NCBI GenBank assembly: GCA_946894095.1
Contig: OX335658.1
Span: 17,971,001-18,035,000 of the forward strand
Direction of reading: 5' to 3'
From: Incurvaria masculella
Lineage: Eukaryota > Arthropoda > Insecta > Lepidoptera > Incurvariidae
DNA: 64,000 nucleotides
In this document: positions 10,567 to 20,984 of the stretch, in pieces
Numbering within the stretch: position 1 is the stretch's first letter
Layout of the letters: each line of letters starts with the position of its first letter
The notes under the pieces: generated by a model
The model's input: the letters and a program-made list of their open reading frames with translations, nothing else
Databases searched by the model: none
Told to the model about the DNA's origin: nothing
Translations under genes and position numbers: made by a program

Positions 10567-11745
10567 GCAGCACTCTGGCGGCAGGTAGATTTGCTTGTTG
10601 TGAGGGAAGTAGTAATACTTGATCGGCTTGGCCAGCATCGACATCGCTCCGTCTCCGAAGGTAGGTCAGTAGATACCTGTGTTATGGCGCACTTCGGCAG
10701 AAGGTAGATGTGCTGGTTGTGAGGGTAGTAGTGATACTTGGTGGGCTTGGCCAGCATCGACATCGCTCCGTCACCGAAGGTAGGTCAGTAGATATCTGTT
10801 GTATAGCGCGCTCTGGCAGTAGGTAGATGTGCTGGTTGTGAGGGTAGTAGTGATACTTGGTGGGCTTGGCCAGCATCGACATCGCTCCGTCACCGAAGGT
10901 AGGTCAGTAGATACCTGTTGTATGGCGCACTTCGGCAGAAGGTAGATGTGCTGGTTGTGAGGGTAGTAGTGATACTTGGTGGGCTTGGCCAGCATCGACA
11001 TCGCTCCGTCACCGAAGGTAGGTCAGTAGATACCTGTTGTATGGCGCACTTCGGCAGAAGGTAGATGTGCTGGTTGTGAGGGTAGTAGTGATACTTGGTG
11101 GGCTTGGCCAGCATCGACATCGCTCCGTCTCCGAAGGTTGGTCAGTAGATACCTGTTGTATGGCGCACTTCGGCAGAAGGTAGATGTGCTGGTTGTGAGG
11201 GTAGTAGTGATACTTGGTGGGCTTGGCCAGCATCGACATCGCTCCGTCACCGAAGGTAGGTCAGTAGATACCTGTTGTATGGCGCACTTCGGCAGAAGGT
11301 AGATGTGCTGGTTGTGAGGGTAGTAGTGATACTTGGTGGGCTTGGCCAGCATCGACATCGCTCCGTCACCGAAGGTAGGTCAGTAGATACCTGTTGTATA
11401 GCGCGCTCTGGCAGTAGGTAGATGTGCTGGTTGTGAGGGTAGTAGTGATACTTGGTGGGCTTGGCCAGTATCGACATCGCTCCGTCACCGATGGTAGGTC
11501 AGTAGATACCTGTTGTATGGCGCATTCCGGCAGAAGATAGATTAGCTGGTTGTGAGGGTAATAGTGATACTTGATCGGCTTGGCCAGCATCGAAATCGCT
11601 CCATCATCGACGGTAGGTCAGCAAATACCTGTTGTATGGCGCACTCTGGCAGAAGGTAGATGTGCTGGTTGTGAGGGTAGTAGTGATACTTGGTCGGCTT
11701 GGCCAACATCGACGTCGCTCCCGCTACCGAAGGCAGCGGCAAACT
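10563..11745 (-). repeat. Tandem array: exon A plus nine partial copies, 119-bp unit
   Basis: The phrase CAGCATCGACATCGCT or close variants recurs at about 10,636, 10,752, 10,871, 10,990, 11,109, 11,228, 11,347, 11,466 and 11,583, with the true exon at 11,702. In gene orientation each unit is the last 103 or so bases of exon A (from CTTCGGT to CAACAG) plus 16 bases of the downstream intron. Every unit from 10,800 on keeps the CAG|GTAT donor, but none has an acceptor AG at its start. Open frames across the array are artefacts of this repetition. Confidence 0.9.
11629..11745 (-). CDS. Exon A of giant-lens-like secreted protein
   Basis: The acceptor TTTTGTTTTCAG precedes a 117-bp, phase 0 to phase 0 exon encoding SLPLPSVAGATSMLAKPTKY, HYYPHNQHIYLLPECAIQQ, with donor CAG|GTATTT. 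The pyrimidine-rich acceptor exists only here, not in the nine repeat units, so this is taken as the real exon. The peptide ends ECAIQQ and continues into exon B (VCNAVYVRL), which keeps a regular cysteine spacing. Exons further 5' were looked for upstream on the minus strand and not recognised; the next 3.4 kb upstream is mobile elements. Confidence 0.7.
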
Positions 11746-11849
11746 CTGAAAACAAAACATAAGTTTATCAACTGTCAAAATTTCTATGCGTCAATTTCTA
11801 TGCATACTGTGCTTTACGCACGCAAGAAGTCGGGACTATAGTACATCTA

Positions 11850-12115
11850 AGGTGGATTCCGTACCCAAAGGGTGCCAACGGAACCCTATTACTAAGCCTC
11901 TGCTGTCCGTCCGTCCGTTCGTCTGTCACAGGGCTGTATCTCATGAACCGTAATAGTTAGGCAGCTGAACTTTTCACAAAGTATGTATTTATTTTGCCAC
12001 TATAACAAAAATATTTATTTAATATACAAAAATTTAAAAATAATAAAAATTAAAGGGCGCCCCCATACAAGAAACGTGATTTTTTATGTTAAATCTTGTA
12101 CGATGGTTTTTATAT
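11850..12115 (-). repeat. CGGAACCCT-family dispersed repeat, copy 2
   Basis: ATTCCGTACCCAAAGGG, a CCGTCCGTCCGTTCGTCTG stretch, ATGAACCGTAATAG and CATACAAGAAACGTGATTTT occur in the same order as in the copy at 6,050. Confidence 0.75.
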
Positions 12116-12886
12116 TTATGCTACAGAGGTCCAGAGGCGGAAACGGCTGCTCCCTTCTCATGTGGCAGGGCCGACCCTGATTGTATCACATTCAATGAAA
12201 ATAGTATTAGAAAATATTTGATCACAGCTGCATGGCATGTAAAAGGACTGATCGACCGAAATGTATAGGTCGCTTAGAAGTTGACGGTCCAAGATTTTTT
12301 TTAAATTACCTTCGACACCTCCAAAAAGTTTTTAAAGCAAACCTTTTTTGTGGAAGTTTGGGGGCGGCCTAACTCAGAAAACGTCACAAACTGAGATGCC
12401 GATGCTCCGAATTTGAGAAAAGTGGCGCAGAAGCCACTAATGGCATCCCCATTGCCCGAGTGCAGGCTGCTATCAAACAAGACACTGTTTTTATCCGTTA
12501 CGGAATAGTTGGCATAGAAGCATTCTCCAAAAAGATTTGCAATTTCGGGACCATTAAGAGCGACTTTGTTTTCGTATGACATTCTGTCCGGCAAGACGCT
12601 GCTATTTTGCTTTGTATTTTTTATAAAACTCCAAAAAAAAATTATGTTTTTACTTATATTATGTTTTGTGTTAAGTTTGTATTTTGCATAACAGGTAGAA
12701 ATCAGTCTAGCACATCGATTTCGAAGAAGTTCAAATGCGAGTTTATCTCTAGCATTATTATATTTTTTATGCTTTTTATGGATTTTGTGTTTTTCTTTTA
12801 ATGCATTTATAAATTATTTTTCATACCATTTCGGGAACTTTGTGGTAGATTTAGGTCTTACAGGTGTATATTTAGAGATAATATCG

Positions 12887-13999
12887 TTAAGGTGGCCCAT
12901 CCCGCTCATCTCCCCATACAAAAGGGGAAAGAAGATCACGCCCATATTTCTTGTCAGAGATCCAAAGATTTGCTCAAAATAGCTTTATTTGATCGAACTA
13001 GATGTTTGATGAACATTGGCATTGTTAAATTGTGTTTGGTTTCTAAGTTATAAGGTCCGAAAGTTCGATTTTTTCGCGCGTTTTATACAATAACTTTGGA
13101 GGTGGATTACGCTATGATAAAGTAAGAACATCTTAAGGTGGCCCAACCCGGCGGCCTCAACTCATTTGCGGGCACGGTACAAAACCGTGCTGTTGCGCTC
13201 TGGGGCCTTCTCTGTTTCAAAGAATAAGACAGGCTCCGTGATAAGGAAGATGCAACATGTCCACAAAAAAGACAATGTGCATAGTGTATGATTTGGTAAG
13301 ATTTACGAAAATTTTAATTTCAAAACGACTTATAGCTAAAAGTAAACCACGACCGCTGTAGTCAAAAATCTAACGAAAACCAAATAGATTATAAATCTTG
13401 ATTAAATAAGCTATGTCTGATGACTAATCTTTTTAAGATGTTCTTACTTTATCATTGCGTAATCCACCTCCAAAGTTATTGTACAAAACGCTCGAAAAAT
13501 CCGAACTTTCGGACGTTATAACTTGGAAACCAAACACAATTTTACAATGCCAATGGTCATCAGACATCTACTTCAATCAAATAAAGCTATTTTGAGCAAA
13601 ATTTTGGATCTCTGACAAGAAATTTAGGCGTGATCTTCTTTCCCCTTTTGTATGGGGAGATGAGCGGGTTGGGCCACCTTAAAAGATTAGTCATCAGACA
13701 TAGCCTATTTAATCAAGATTTATAATCTATTTGGTTTTTGTTAGATTTTGGACTACAGCGGTCGTGGTTTACTTTTAGCTATAAGTCGTTTTGTAATTAA
13801 TTTTTTCGTAAATCTTACCAAATCATACACTATGCACATTGTCTTTTTTGTGGACATTTAGCATCTTCCTCATCACGTAGCCTGTCTTTTTATTTGAAAC
13901 ATAGAAGGTCCCAGAGCGCGACAGCACGGTTTTGTACCGTGTCCGCAAATGAGTTAGTCCCGTCGGGGTTTTTTTTTTTTTTGGGTTGGGCCACCTTAA
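12887..13999. mobile_element. TTAA MITE (GGTGGCCC family), outer copy
   Basis: Bounded by TTAA at 12887-12890 and 13996-13999. Left end GGTGGCCCATCCCGCTCATC, right end GGGTTGGGCCACC. Outer halves 12,887-13,136 and 13,683-13,999 together match the 550-bp intact copy at 20,985. The middle is filled by a second, inverted copy. Confidence 0.9.
13133..13682. mobile_element. TTAA MITE, inner copy nested in the outer copy
   Basis: Complete 550-bp copy in opposite orientation, bounded by TTAA at 13133-13136 and 13679-13682. It sits at the position where the outer copy would carry a central TTAA. This copy has that central TTAA itself (CTTTTTAAGATG). Confidence 0.9.
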
Positions 14000-14209
14000 G
14001 GTGTGAATAAAACGTATCTATCATTGAGTCAATTTTGTTGACATTGGACCAGACGCTAAGCTAATCTGTAGCTGATAGCTCTGAGTTGATGGCTTCATAG
14101 TCAGCTTTGTAAAAAATTAAGGTGGGTTGGACTAGATTTGGGAGTTTCTTTAAGGCATTTAATTTAATTATATCCGACAGTGTTGGGTGAAAGATATCTA
14201 ATTTACTAA

Positions 14210-14865
14210 TTTTGCGTTGCACGAAACTTAAACATTATGTTGATCGCTGATGTTAACCGGTAATCGTAATCACTCCAGACCCATTGATCACCGTCAAAAT
14301 CACGACAAATAATAATTCAAAGAATCAAAAGTCACTATTTTTACATTTTTGCAGTCTTATTGGACCTTAAATAATAGGCAAACGTTGCCATTAATAAAAT
14401 ACAAATGCTTTGTTTTTCATAATTATTAGCCTGCCACCCGGTTCCACAGATTAAACATTTCGGCGCCATATCTATGTAATCTGTGGTGCTACCAACAACT
14501 GATAGCAAGCCGACATCTTGGGCGCTAGTAGCGCCACCCCGCGGCTCCAAGAGCAACTGTTTTGTTTGTTAGTACTAATGATTGACGCTAGATGGTGTTT
14601 CAATTGTGCCTGTCTCTTTCTGATAATATACTGTGGAAGAAGGACAGTACTATGTCAGCTCTGGCGGTGCTGAGAGTTGCCATACAGTAAACATTTTTGC
14701 CGATCGTTTCGAGGGACTATTTGTGGTCTGACGGCTGGCAAGCTAACTTTGACGAAAATATGTTACGTGCAACTCAAATTCATATGATGGGCGATTAGCT
14801 GTCACATCATCGTCAAATGTACTCAGTAACGGATAACATTTTACGAGGCGTCGTGCACTCGGCCC
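14210..14865. mobile_element. Harbinger-like element inserted in LINE
   Basis: Flanked by TAA at 14207-14209 and 14866-14868. The right end, TCGTGCACTCGGCCC, matches the right end of the MITE at 2,735-2,884; the left end has GTTGCACGA. On the minus strand the LINE reads VIECATPL before it and SKLDIFHPTL after it, in frame when one TAA is kept. No transposase recognised in its 656 bp. Confidence 0.7.
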
Positions 14866-15085
14866 TAAGTGGAGTTGCACACTCAATTACGGTTTACTTT
14901 TCAGGTATGTTTGATAATATTAAATCAAGGGTTCGTTCATTAACGTTAAGGGTAAGATTGGATTGAGATAAGTTGCAGTATGCAAGGCTATCCAAAAAAG
15001 TATTCTCAACAACACTAGATGCTACAGAGGGTCTGGTACCATTATTTGACGGGTCATATGTCCATTTTAAATGTGTCATGTCTCC

Positions 15086-15368
15086 GGTATCTCTCGACCT
15101 ACCACCCGTTCAAACGAAAGGTCTTGTCGAGATCCAACTTCTCTAATATTTACAAACTTTAGTGTGTCATATCTCTGGAAGCTCTTCCACTAGACCTGTC
15201 GTGCTGGTACACAAATGAAATGAAAAAAATCCCACGACACCTCGCGGACATTTTTTTGTGTCCGTTCGTCACCTACGTGTTAATTATCTCGGACATCGGG
15301 TTAGTCTCGGCTGATTCGCTCCGCCCTAGAGCGGCGGTGGCGGTGGTGGTGGTGCGTACTGCGGAGCT
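15086..15368. other. No feature recognised
   Basis: Boundary region between the LINE and the tetranucleotide microsatellite; becomes GC-rich from about 15,325. Confidence 0.4.
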
Positions 15369-15462
15369 GCCTACCTACCTACCTACCTACCTACCTACCT
15401 ACCTACCTACCTACCTACCTACCTACCTACCTACCTACCTACCTACCTACCTACCTGCCTAC
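15369..15462. repeat. (ACCT)n microsatellite
   Basis: About 22 uninterrupted CTAC/ACCT repeats between CTGC and TGCCTACC. Confidence 0.95.
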
Positions 15463-15536
15463 CACCTGCCTACCGCGCTGCGCTACTTCCGAATCTATTC
15501 GTAGTCATGAGTCCGCTCTTCGATTCTTGGCGTTGC

Positions 15537-15610
15537 TGGCGGGGAGGGGCGGGGCGGGGGGGGACACGGGTGGACCCCCCCCCCCCCCCCCGCCCCGCCC
15601 CGCCCCGCGC
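15537..15610. repeat. G-run/C-run inverted repeat
   Basis: GGGGCGGGGCGGGGGG on the left is mirrored by a C-run followed by CGCCCCGCCCCGCCCC on the right, with a short spacer GGACACGGGTGGAC. Confidence 0.85.
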
Positions 15611-15710
15611 CGGTCTAGCGACCCGGCCAGGTCAGGCACCTCTGCTGGAGCCGTCAGTATGCTATCAGGATGCACAGGATCGAAAAGGAGGATAGCGAGA
15701 GTTCGGCGGC

Positions 15711-15711
15711 A

Positions 15712-15752
<41 letters not shown>
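15711..15752. repeat. (CGG)n microsatellite
   Basis: About 13 GGC/CGG triplets within a GC-rich island. Confidence 0.9.
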
Positions 15753-15754
<2 letters not shown>

Positions 15755-16640
15755 GCGACTCCCGAATACGCGCTTTGCTTGACGTATTTATTTATTTATT
15801 GAAAATTAACTTTACAGCTATGAATACTATTTCAAATTAAAAATAAACACTAATTACTAACTAAGTTCCACATTTCAAAATCTATTAACTTCTAAGATAA
15901 ACACATAAAAAAAGACTTAAATATTACGTGCGTGTGCGAGGGTGTGTTGCGAGGGTGAGTGCGTGTGTGAATCCCTATTTTTCACGGCCGGTTACTCGTT
16001 AAATATTTAAACGTAATCATTCACAATTACTTCTTTTCCTACCAACAATATAATTAGGCAAGGACGGAACATCGCATAGTACTTCCGTTTTCAGAAGACG
16101 TGTTCGGGTAGCCTGCTCCATGCCATTCCGTCCGGTAATGGAGAAAAAAAGTCTTAAATACGGACCAATGTAAAGGATTGTTGATTATGAAATATTATTG
16201 CGTTTGAACTGGAGCATTGTGCTCAACGCCGAGGTCTCTGGTGTCTCTAAAAAAAACAATCATAACTTCAAAACAGCATTTTGTCTATAACTTTAAAATG
16301 GCAATGAATTTGATCTTAAAATTCATAACTTGAAAGTTAAATTATTTTCTAAATTTTAACACTGGTTTGAAAGATAGACATTAGAATTTTGAGGTGCCCA
16401 AAATTTATGGGGCAATGGGTATTCTCCTTTGCTATGGTAACGCCTTTTATTCTGGGCTCCCGGAAGAACAGGATCCAGCATAAATAGAGCAATAATAGAA
16501 AACAAAAGTGTGTTGCTGCCTTAATTAGCGGCGGAGGAGGCGCGAAGTGAATAATGATGGGCTCTTAATTAATTTCACCGTTCAGTCCGAGGTTTCGTGC
16601 TGTAACGGTTTGACCGTTGGTCAGCTCCGAACTGTGCCCC
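15753..16640. other. Possible LINE 3' tail, otherwise unassigned
   Basis: A (TTTA)n stretch at about 15,787-15,800 could be the 3' tail of a minus-strand retroelement extending rightwards. No protein similarity was recognised in the following 800 bases. Confidence 0.3.
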
Positions 16641-16654
16641 GCCCGGCACCTCCC

Positions 16655-16815
16655 CGCACCGCACCGCACCGCACCGCACCGCACCGCACCGCACCGCACC
16701 GCACCGCACCGCACCGCACCGCACCGCACCGCACCGCACCGCACCGCACCGCACCGCACCGCACCGCACCGCACCGCACCGCACCGCACCGCACCGAACC
16801 GCACCGCACCGTACC
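16655..16815. repeat. (CCGCA)n pentanucleotide repeat
   Basis: Over 30 copies of CGCAC with two variants near the right end. Because five is not a multiple of three, all reading frames stay open; the His-Arg-Thr-Ala-Pro peptides are artefacts. Confidence 0.95.
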
Positions 16816-17329
16816 GCAGCCGCGATCGCTCCACTTCAGTAGTATCAAGAAGGTCCTCTCCCCCTCTCCCGCTCGTTCCGGCTTTCGCATGTCACCCCCC
16901 TCGCGCCTAAACACTGCTATTTACGCAAATGTATGTTGAAGATAGTCGAATCGCGCATGTATATCAATAATTTACTATTGTATGATGTTTCAGATTTTAT
17001 ACGACTAAACATTCAATTTTCAAATTGTCAAGTGCCTGTATGTTTTGCACTATCGTTAGCCATGAATTTCTTTATGTATCTGGACATGAATAGCTAACTT
17101 AAGTAAACTGTCGTGATATTAGCCTAACACACCACATGGGAACGGCTACATTAATAACACACCTTTTTAAATATGTGTTAGTTCTTTTATCAAGAAACGT
17201 GTGACCCGTAATTAAGGGCTATCGGGAGACCAGAGTCTCTTGTGTCAAAGAGCGTAGAAATGAATCCTGAGTATGTATACCTACGCCATTTATATATGCA
17301 TTTACGTTGCGAATGCAGGGTAGCTACAT
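16816..17329. other. No feature recognised
   Basis: AT-rich, no coding or mobile-element similarity seen. Confidence 0.5.
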
Positions 17330-17520
17330 GGTTCGGAACCTATATGAAACTGTAGATCATTTTCTCTTCTTACTAGGTGGTAGAGTTACCAGGTCTAAGG
17401 CTGGTCCGTAGGCATCATAACATTTAACAAAATATGTTCCAACCGGAAATAAAAAAAAAACCGTTTTCCATACATGGAAATACAGGTCCATACAATGTAA
17501 CCATGTTTATACGGGGCATT
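17330..17520 (+). mobile_element. Degenerate SINE body
   Basis: GGTTCGGAACC, AACTGTAGATC, TACTAGGTGGTAGAGTT and GTTTTCCATAC follow the order of the SINE body seen at 58,125-58,435 with heavy divergence. Confidence 0.5.
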
Positions 17521-17990
17521 ATCATTACAATTAGGAGAAATAATCCTTATCACTTTAATATAAATTATAATATTTCGCGGTTCGTAAAAAAATTGTTGAA
17601 GTCACGTGTCTAATTTGTACAGGGGATCGTGAAAAAAACATCGGAAATTTTATTTGAGTCATAATGGTATTTTTCTTTTGATATTGAAGACTTTTTATTC
17701 CCGAAGTTTCATCTACCTATCCCGTAACACTCTGTATAAAGGAAGGTCATGGCATGGTAACAAAATTTCTTGGGAATGCAGTGTTTTGGCGAATATAATA
17801 GCAGGAAGTTGTGTAAGTAGCCATCTGTGTCCATTTCCATTAAAATTTTTAAAGTAAAACACAGTTGTACTTTTCATAAACAACTAATTTTCACAACAAA
17901 AAATGTTTAATACTGCATTGACTCTTCTTGAGGTTAAAACCACTAGGTTATACCACGTGAGCTCGTAAGTTTCTTCTAACTAGGTACCTA
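17521..17990. other. Unassigned; contains a SINE tail scrap
   Basis: TATAAAGGAAGGTCATGGCATGG at about 17,735 matches the SINE 3' tail (compare 33,637). The rest is unrecognised. Confidence 0.35.
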
Positions 17991-17997
17991 CTACCTA

Positions 17998-18115
17998 CTA
18001 CGCAGCTCGCCGACCGCCGCGCGCACGCCCCGGCGCGGCCGCAGCGAGCAGACGGCGGCGGAGGGCGGCGTGCGGCGCGGTGGGGCGGGCGCGGCGGCGG
18101 CAGTGGAGATGCGAG
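17998..18115. other. GC-rich island
   Basis: Dominated by GCCG, GGCGG and GCGCGGTGG words between AT-rich flanks. A minus-strand Pro/Arg/Ala-rich open frame crosses it, but splice sites and composition do not support a gene. Confidence 0.5.
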
Positions 18116-19204
18116 GCAGCCCTTTCTGTCTGTGGCATGCATATGTAGATAGCGCGTATGCTCGCAAGTGTATAGTGGAATCGGCTGACTCGATCGCCTT
18201 ATATTCCGGGAGGTCACGACATTTTTGGTCACGATAAGGTAAACGGCTGAATTTGGGTTCACAGGTTAGAGACCAATCCTCTGATGCTAAATATGTCGGT
18301 CTGCCTGCGCCAAGTGGTTGTTTCAGCCATTTACATTATCGTTACCAATTTTGTCGCGACCTCCTAGTCTATTACAACGTTCGGTCAGTTGCCCAGGCCT
18401 GGTAGTAGCGTTGCATTTTCGGTAGTGTTGTTTCGCCGGTCGATTTTTATCAATTTCACTAGATTTCGAATAATTAACAAGTACACCAAGCGCGGTGGAT
18501 GTGGGTGTAAGAGATTTTGCAAGAATGGTAAAAAAAATCTATAGTCGATTTCAGATAAGCGTGATGCACCGCGCATCCCTCCAGTTTTACGAGAACAAAA
18601 GGCTTGTTAGTGATATGTGCGTTTCCTTCGATGGCGTCGTCGGTAATCCGGCATATTCCACACGTGCGCTTTCTTTTAGTCGTGACTGCACGGTACGGAC
18701 GTGTTTACCAAACCTATATTGTGCTAGTAAAGATTTTTCACATTGGAAACTGGGTGGAATACATGGATTCATGGCCATACTTCAAAATGTAAGATGTCGC
18801 TTTAAAAACGGGTAAATTCTGTCCTATCTTAAAAATTTTCAAACAAATAAATACATTTCTAAAACACGCTTTGAAATTCTGTAAACTAGAGGAAGGAGGC
18901 AAGTCGCTGAAACGCGTGCGTTTAAAACGGGCCGCCCGCACATTTCGTATATTTGAACGTGATTTAGTATAAGGGTTGCCGCCCATTTGTATTCTCTCCT
19001 AATACGCAATACATACGCAATACATAGGGTGAGAAGAGCTTTTGCATCGCGGTTAACTGAATTTTAGTACAGTCTATTCCTTCCCTCTCTATGTGCCCAG
19101 TCGAACATACTTGCGATTCCACGCACACGTATTCACACGATCCTGAATTGACTGGTAAAGGCTCTTTAGCTTGGCCTGCATTTCGATTCCCGACACTCGA
19201 TTGC
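18116..19204. other. No feature recognised
   Basis: Mixed sequence with several short open frames on both strands, none resembling a known protein. Confidence 0.5.
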
Positions 19205-20150
19205 ACTTACTCTATCCTAAGTAAGTTGACAGACAGCTCTTGCAGTGCATTCCCTGCCTGTTCCGCGGTAGAAAGGGAACGGAGGGTCAGCGTTATACAG
19301 CTCCGAAGAACACTCTCCATGGTAAAGATGATAGAATACAGCGAGAGACCCTACATACCTTCGGAGTTGAAGAGTCTCCAAATTTAGGGATACCTTGAGA
19401 TCGTCGACAAGACGCACGGTACGACGCTATATCAAGTCCAGGCAACCAAGCACATACTTAGCTGAGCCGTCCCACAAATGCGAACAGTACTCCACGCAAC
19501 ACTTATCTGCGCCTTGTAGAGGAACAGTTTTTGGTCAGGCGTGAAATACAGACGCATCCTGTTGAGGACTCCCAGCTTTTTTGAGGCAAGTTTGGCTTTA
19601 TCCTGGATATGACGTCCAAAATTTAGGTCATGCGTCAGGTCGACACCAAGAATCCCAATGTGGACTCAATTCACAGAGTTGTACCTTGGAAGATCGGATG
19701 TACAATGAAAGGTGTCCTCTTCGCACTGAATATGCACGCCTGTTTCTGGCCGGCGTTAAATTCAACGAGGTTCTGGAGACCCCAGAACCAAAGTTTTTCC
19801 AGGGTCTCTTCGAGTTTAACAACGAGGCACCGCCTATTCTCCTCCACTTCATCCCTGCTTGCGGTTCGGTTACTGGTGTACCTGGCTAGCACCGTGCTGT
19901 TATCTGCGTTGCAATCAATGTCGCCAAATTTAGCAGATCATTAATTTGCAGCATGAAAAGGGTTGGGGACAGCACAGAGCCCTGCGGTACGTTCACTGAC
20001 ATAGCTTTGGAACAACAACCGTCAACCAAACCTTTTATGTTGCGGCCATGCAGAAAGTCGGCGATCCAGTCACATAGATCGGGTGGAAGACCATAGGAGG
20101 GCAGCTTGAAAAGTAGTGCCTTGTGCCAGACCCTCACCTGTCATCGCGAT
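19205..20150 (-). mobile_element. LINE (Jockey-like) RT fragment
   Basis: Minus strand from 20,137: RVWHKALLFKLPSYGLPPDL, CDWIADFLHGRNIKGLVDG, VPQGSVLSPTLFML, then CNADNSTVLARYTS where active copies have the ADD catalytic pair, WFWGLQNLVEFNAGQKQACI, LGVLNRMRLYF and SLNLETLQLRRYVGSLAVFY. These are reverse transcriptase motifs and the C-terminal tail. The second catalytic aspartate is replaced by Asn and several frameshifts are present, so it is dead. 5' truncated at about 20,150. Confidence 0.85.
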
Positions 20151-20609
20151 GTATAGAGAAATGTCAGAATAGGCATTCCCGACGTTGTTCAGCTGGATTG
20201 AAACTACGAGTAGGTTAGGATCGAGTTAGTCAATTTCTTCCAGTTTATGAAGGAGGTACTTTTTGAGTTATTTTATGCGATCAACATCCGATATTTTAAT
20301 TGCATTCCTGTTACAACACCTCTGGATTTTTTTGATGTCTCTGAATTTAATAAATATTTAAAACAATATTTCTGAAAGTAAATGTCTTTGCATACAACGT
20401 AACTTCACTTATCTTGTAGGATGTTTGTAGCGAATCAAATATTCTAGCAATAGCAATTTAGTTGGCGTTATTTAACGCTGTGGGGAAGGCTCACCGAGTA
20501 GACATCCGTCGAAATGTGCTGTGGGTTCCGGCACGTGCAAATAATTTCTTCCCGTTGGTGTCGTAAGAGCCGACTAAGGTATTCGTCGTTCGTAGTTCGG
20601 ATTCCACGT
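20151..20609. other. Unassigned
   Basis: No coding similarity. CCCGTTGGTGTCGTAAGAGC at about 20,553 resembles a phrase often found at the start of moth retroelement inserts, but no boundary can be set. Confidence 0.35.
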
Positions 20610-20845
20610 TTTTGACTGTAGGTCCTCTTCCTTTCTTACTAGGTGGTAGGATTAATCCCACCTAGGTTTGTACCATCGCGTTGAATGAACGATGGACGAA
20701 ACGTCAATTAAAGATGTCAGTTTTTCCAGTTCGATTAAGCTGTGCAATAAAATGAATGTCCTGGCATGACACCTAGTTTTCATGAAGTGAGTTGGGCTGA
20801 TATCATGACAGTAGGTGTGGTATTAGCCATCCATATTCAGCCTCA
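20610..20845 (+). mobile_element. SINE body and tail
   Basis: GACTGTAGGTCCTCTTCC, ACTAGGTGGTAGGATTAATC, CGTTGAATGAACGATGGACG, then CCTGGCATGACACCTAG, ATCATGACAGTAGGTGTGGT and TTAGCCATCCAT match the body and 3' tail of the SINE seen in full at 50,515-50,890. Confidence 0.7.
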
Positions 20846-20984
20846 TAAAAAATGGCGTTGCCATGGATATCTTAGGATGGATGCACTGAAGGAAATTTTA
20901 TCAAAACGTAATCGACCTAACCGGGTCCGGTAATGCTGGACGATTTGGGATCGCTTTGGCAAAGTAGTTTTCGGCGTAACGAAC

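Larger units (their letters stand above)
12285..15085 (-). mobile_element. LINE (CR1/Jockey type), endonuclease to RT linker, split by insertions
   Basis: Minus-strand pieces in order: endonuclease C-terminus (FLDSLAYCNLSQSNL, RTLDLILSNI; 15,079-14,870), then SKLDIFHPTLSDIIKL and YKADYEAINSELS (14,206-14,000), then NDIISKYTPVRPKSTTKFPK, RDKLAFELLRNR (12,886-12,690), then FWSFIKNTK and PDRMSYENKVALNGPEIANL (12,670-12,301). Scattered stop codons make it non-functional. It is interrupted by a Harbinger-like element (14,210-14,865) and a nested pair of TTAA MITEs (12,887-13,999). Across both junctions the reading frame continues once the insertion and one target copy are removed. The catalytic RT core is absent. 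Confidence 0.8.

Noticed and set aside
10682..11590. Series of overlapping 76-codon minus-strand frames
   Set aside because: They are one 119-bp exon-derived unit repeated; frame length is set by unit periodicity, and units lack splice acceptors.
10563..11745. CRISPR-like array
   Set aside because: Head-to-tail units have no unique spacers and derive from an exon; the genome is eukaryotic.
16547..16939. Long frames encoding HRTAP repeats
   Set aside because: Created by the (CCGCA)n repeat, open on both strands.
17948..18262. Minus-strand frame as a 5' exon of the giant-lens-like gene
   Set aside because: Pro/Arg/Ala-rich with no clean acceptor and donor pair, and no resemblance to the cysteine pattern of exons A-D.
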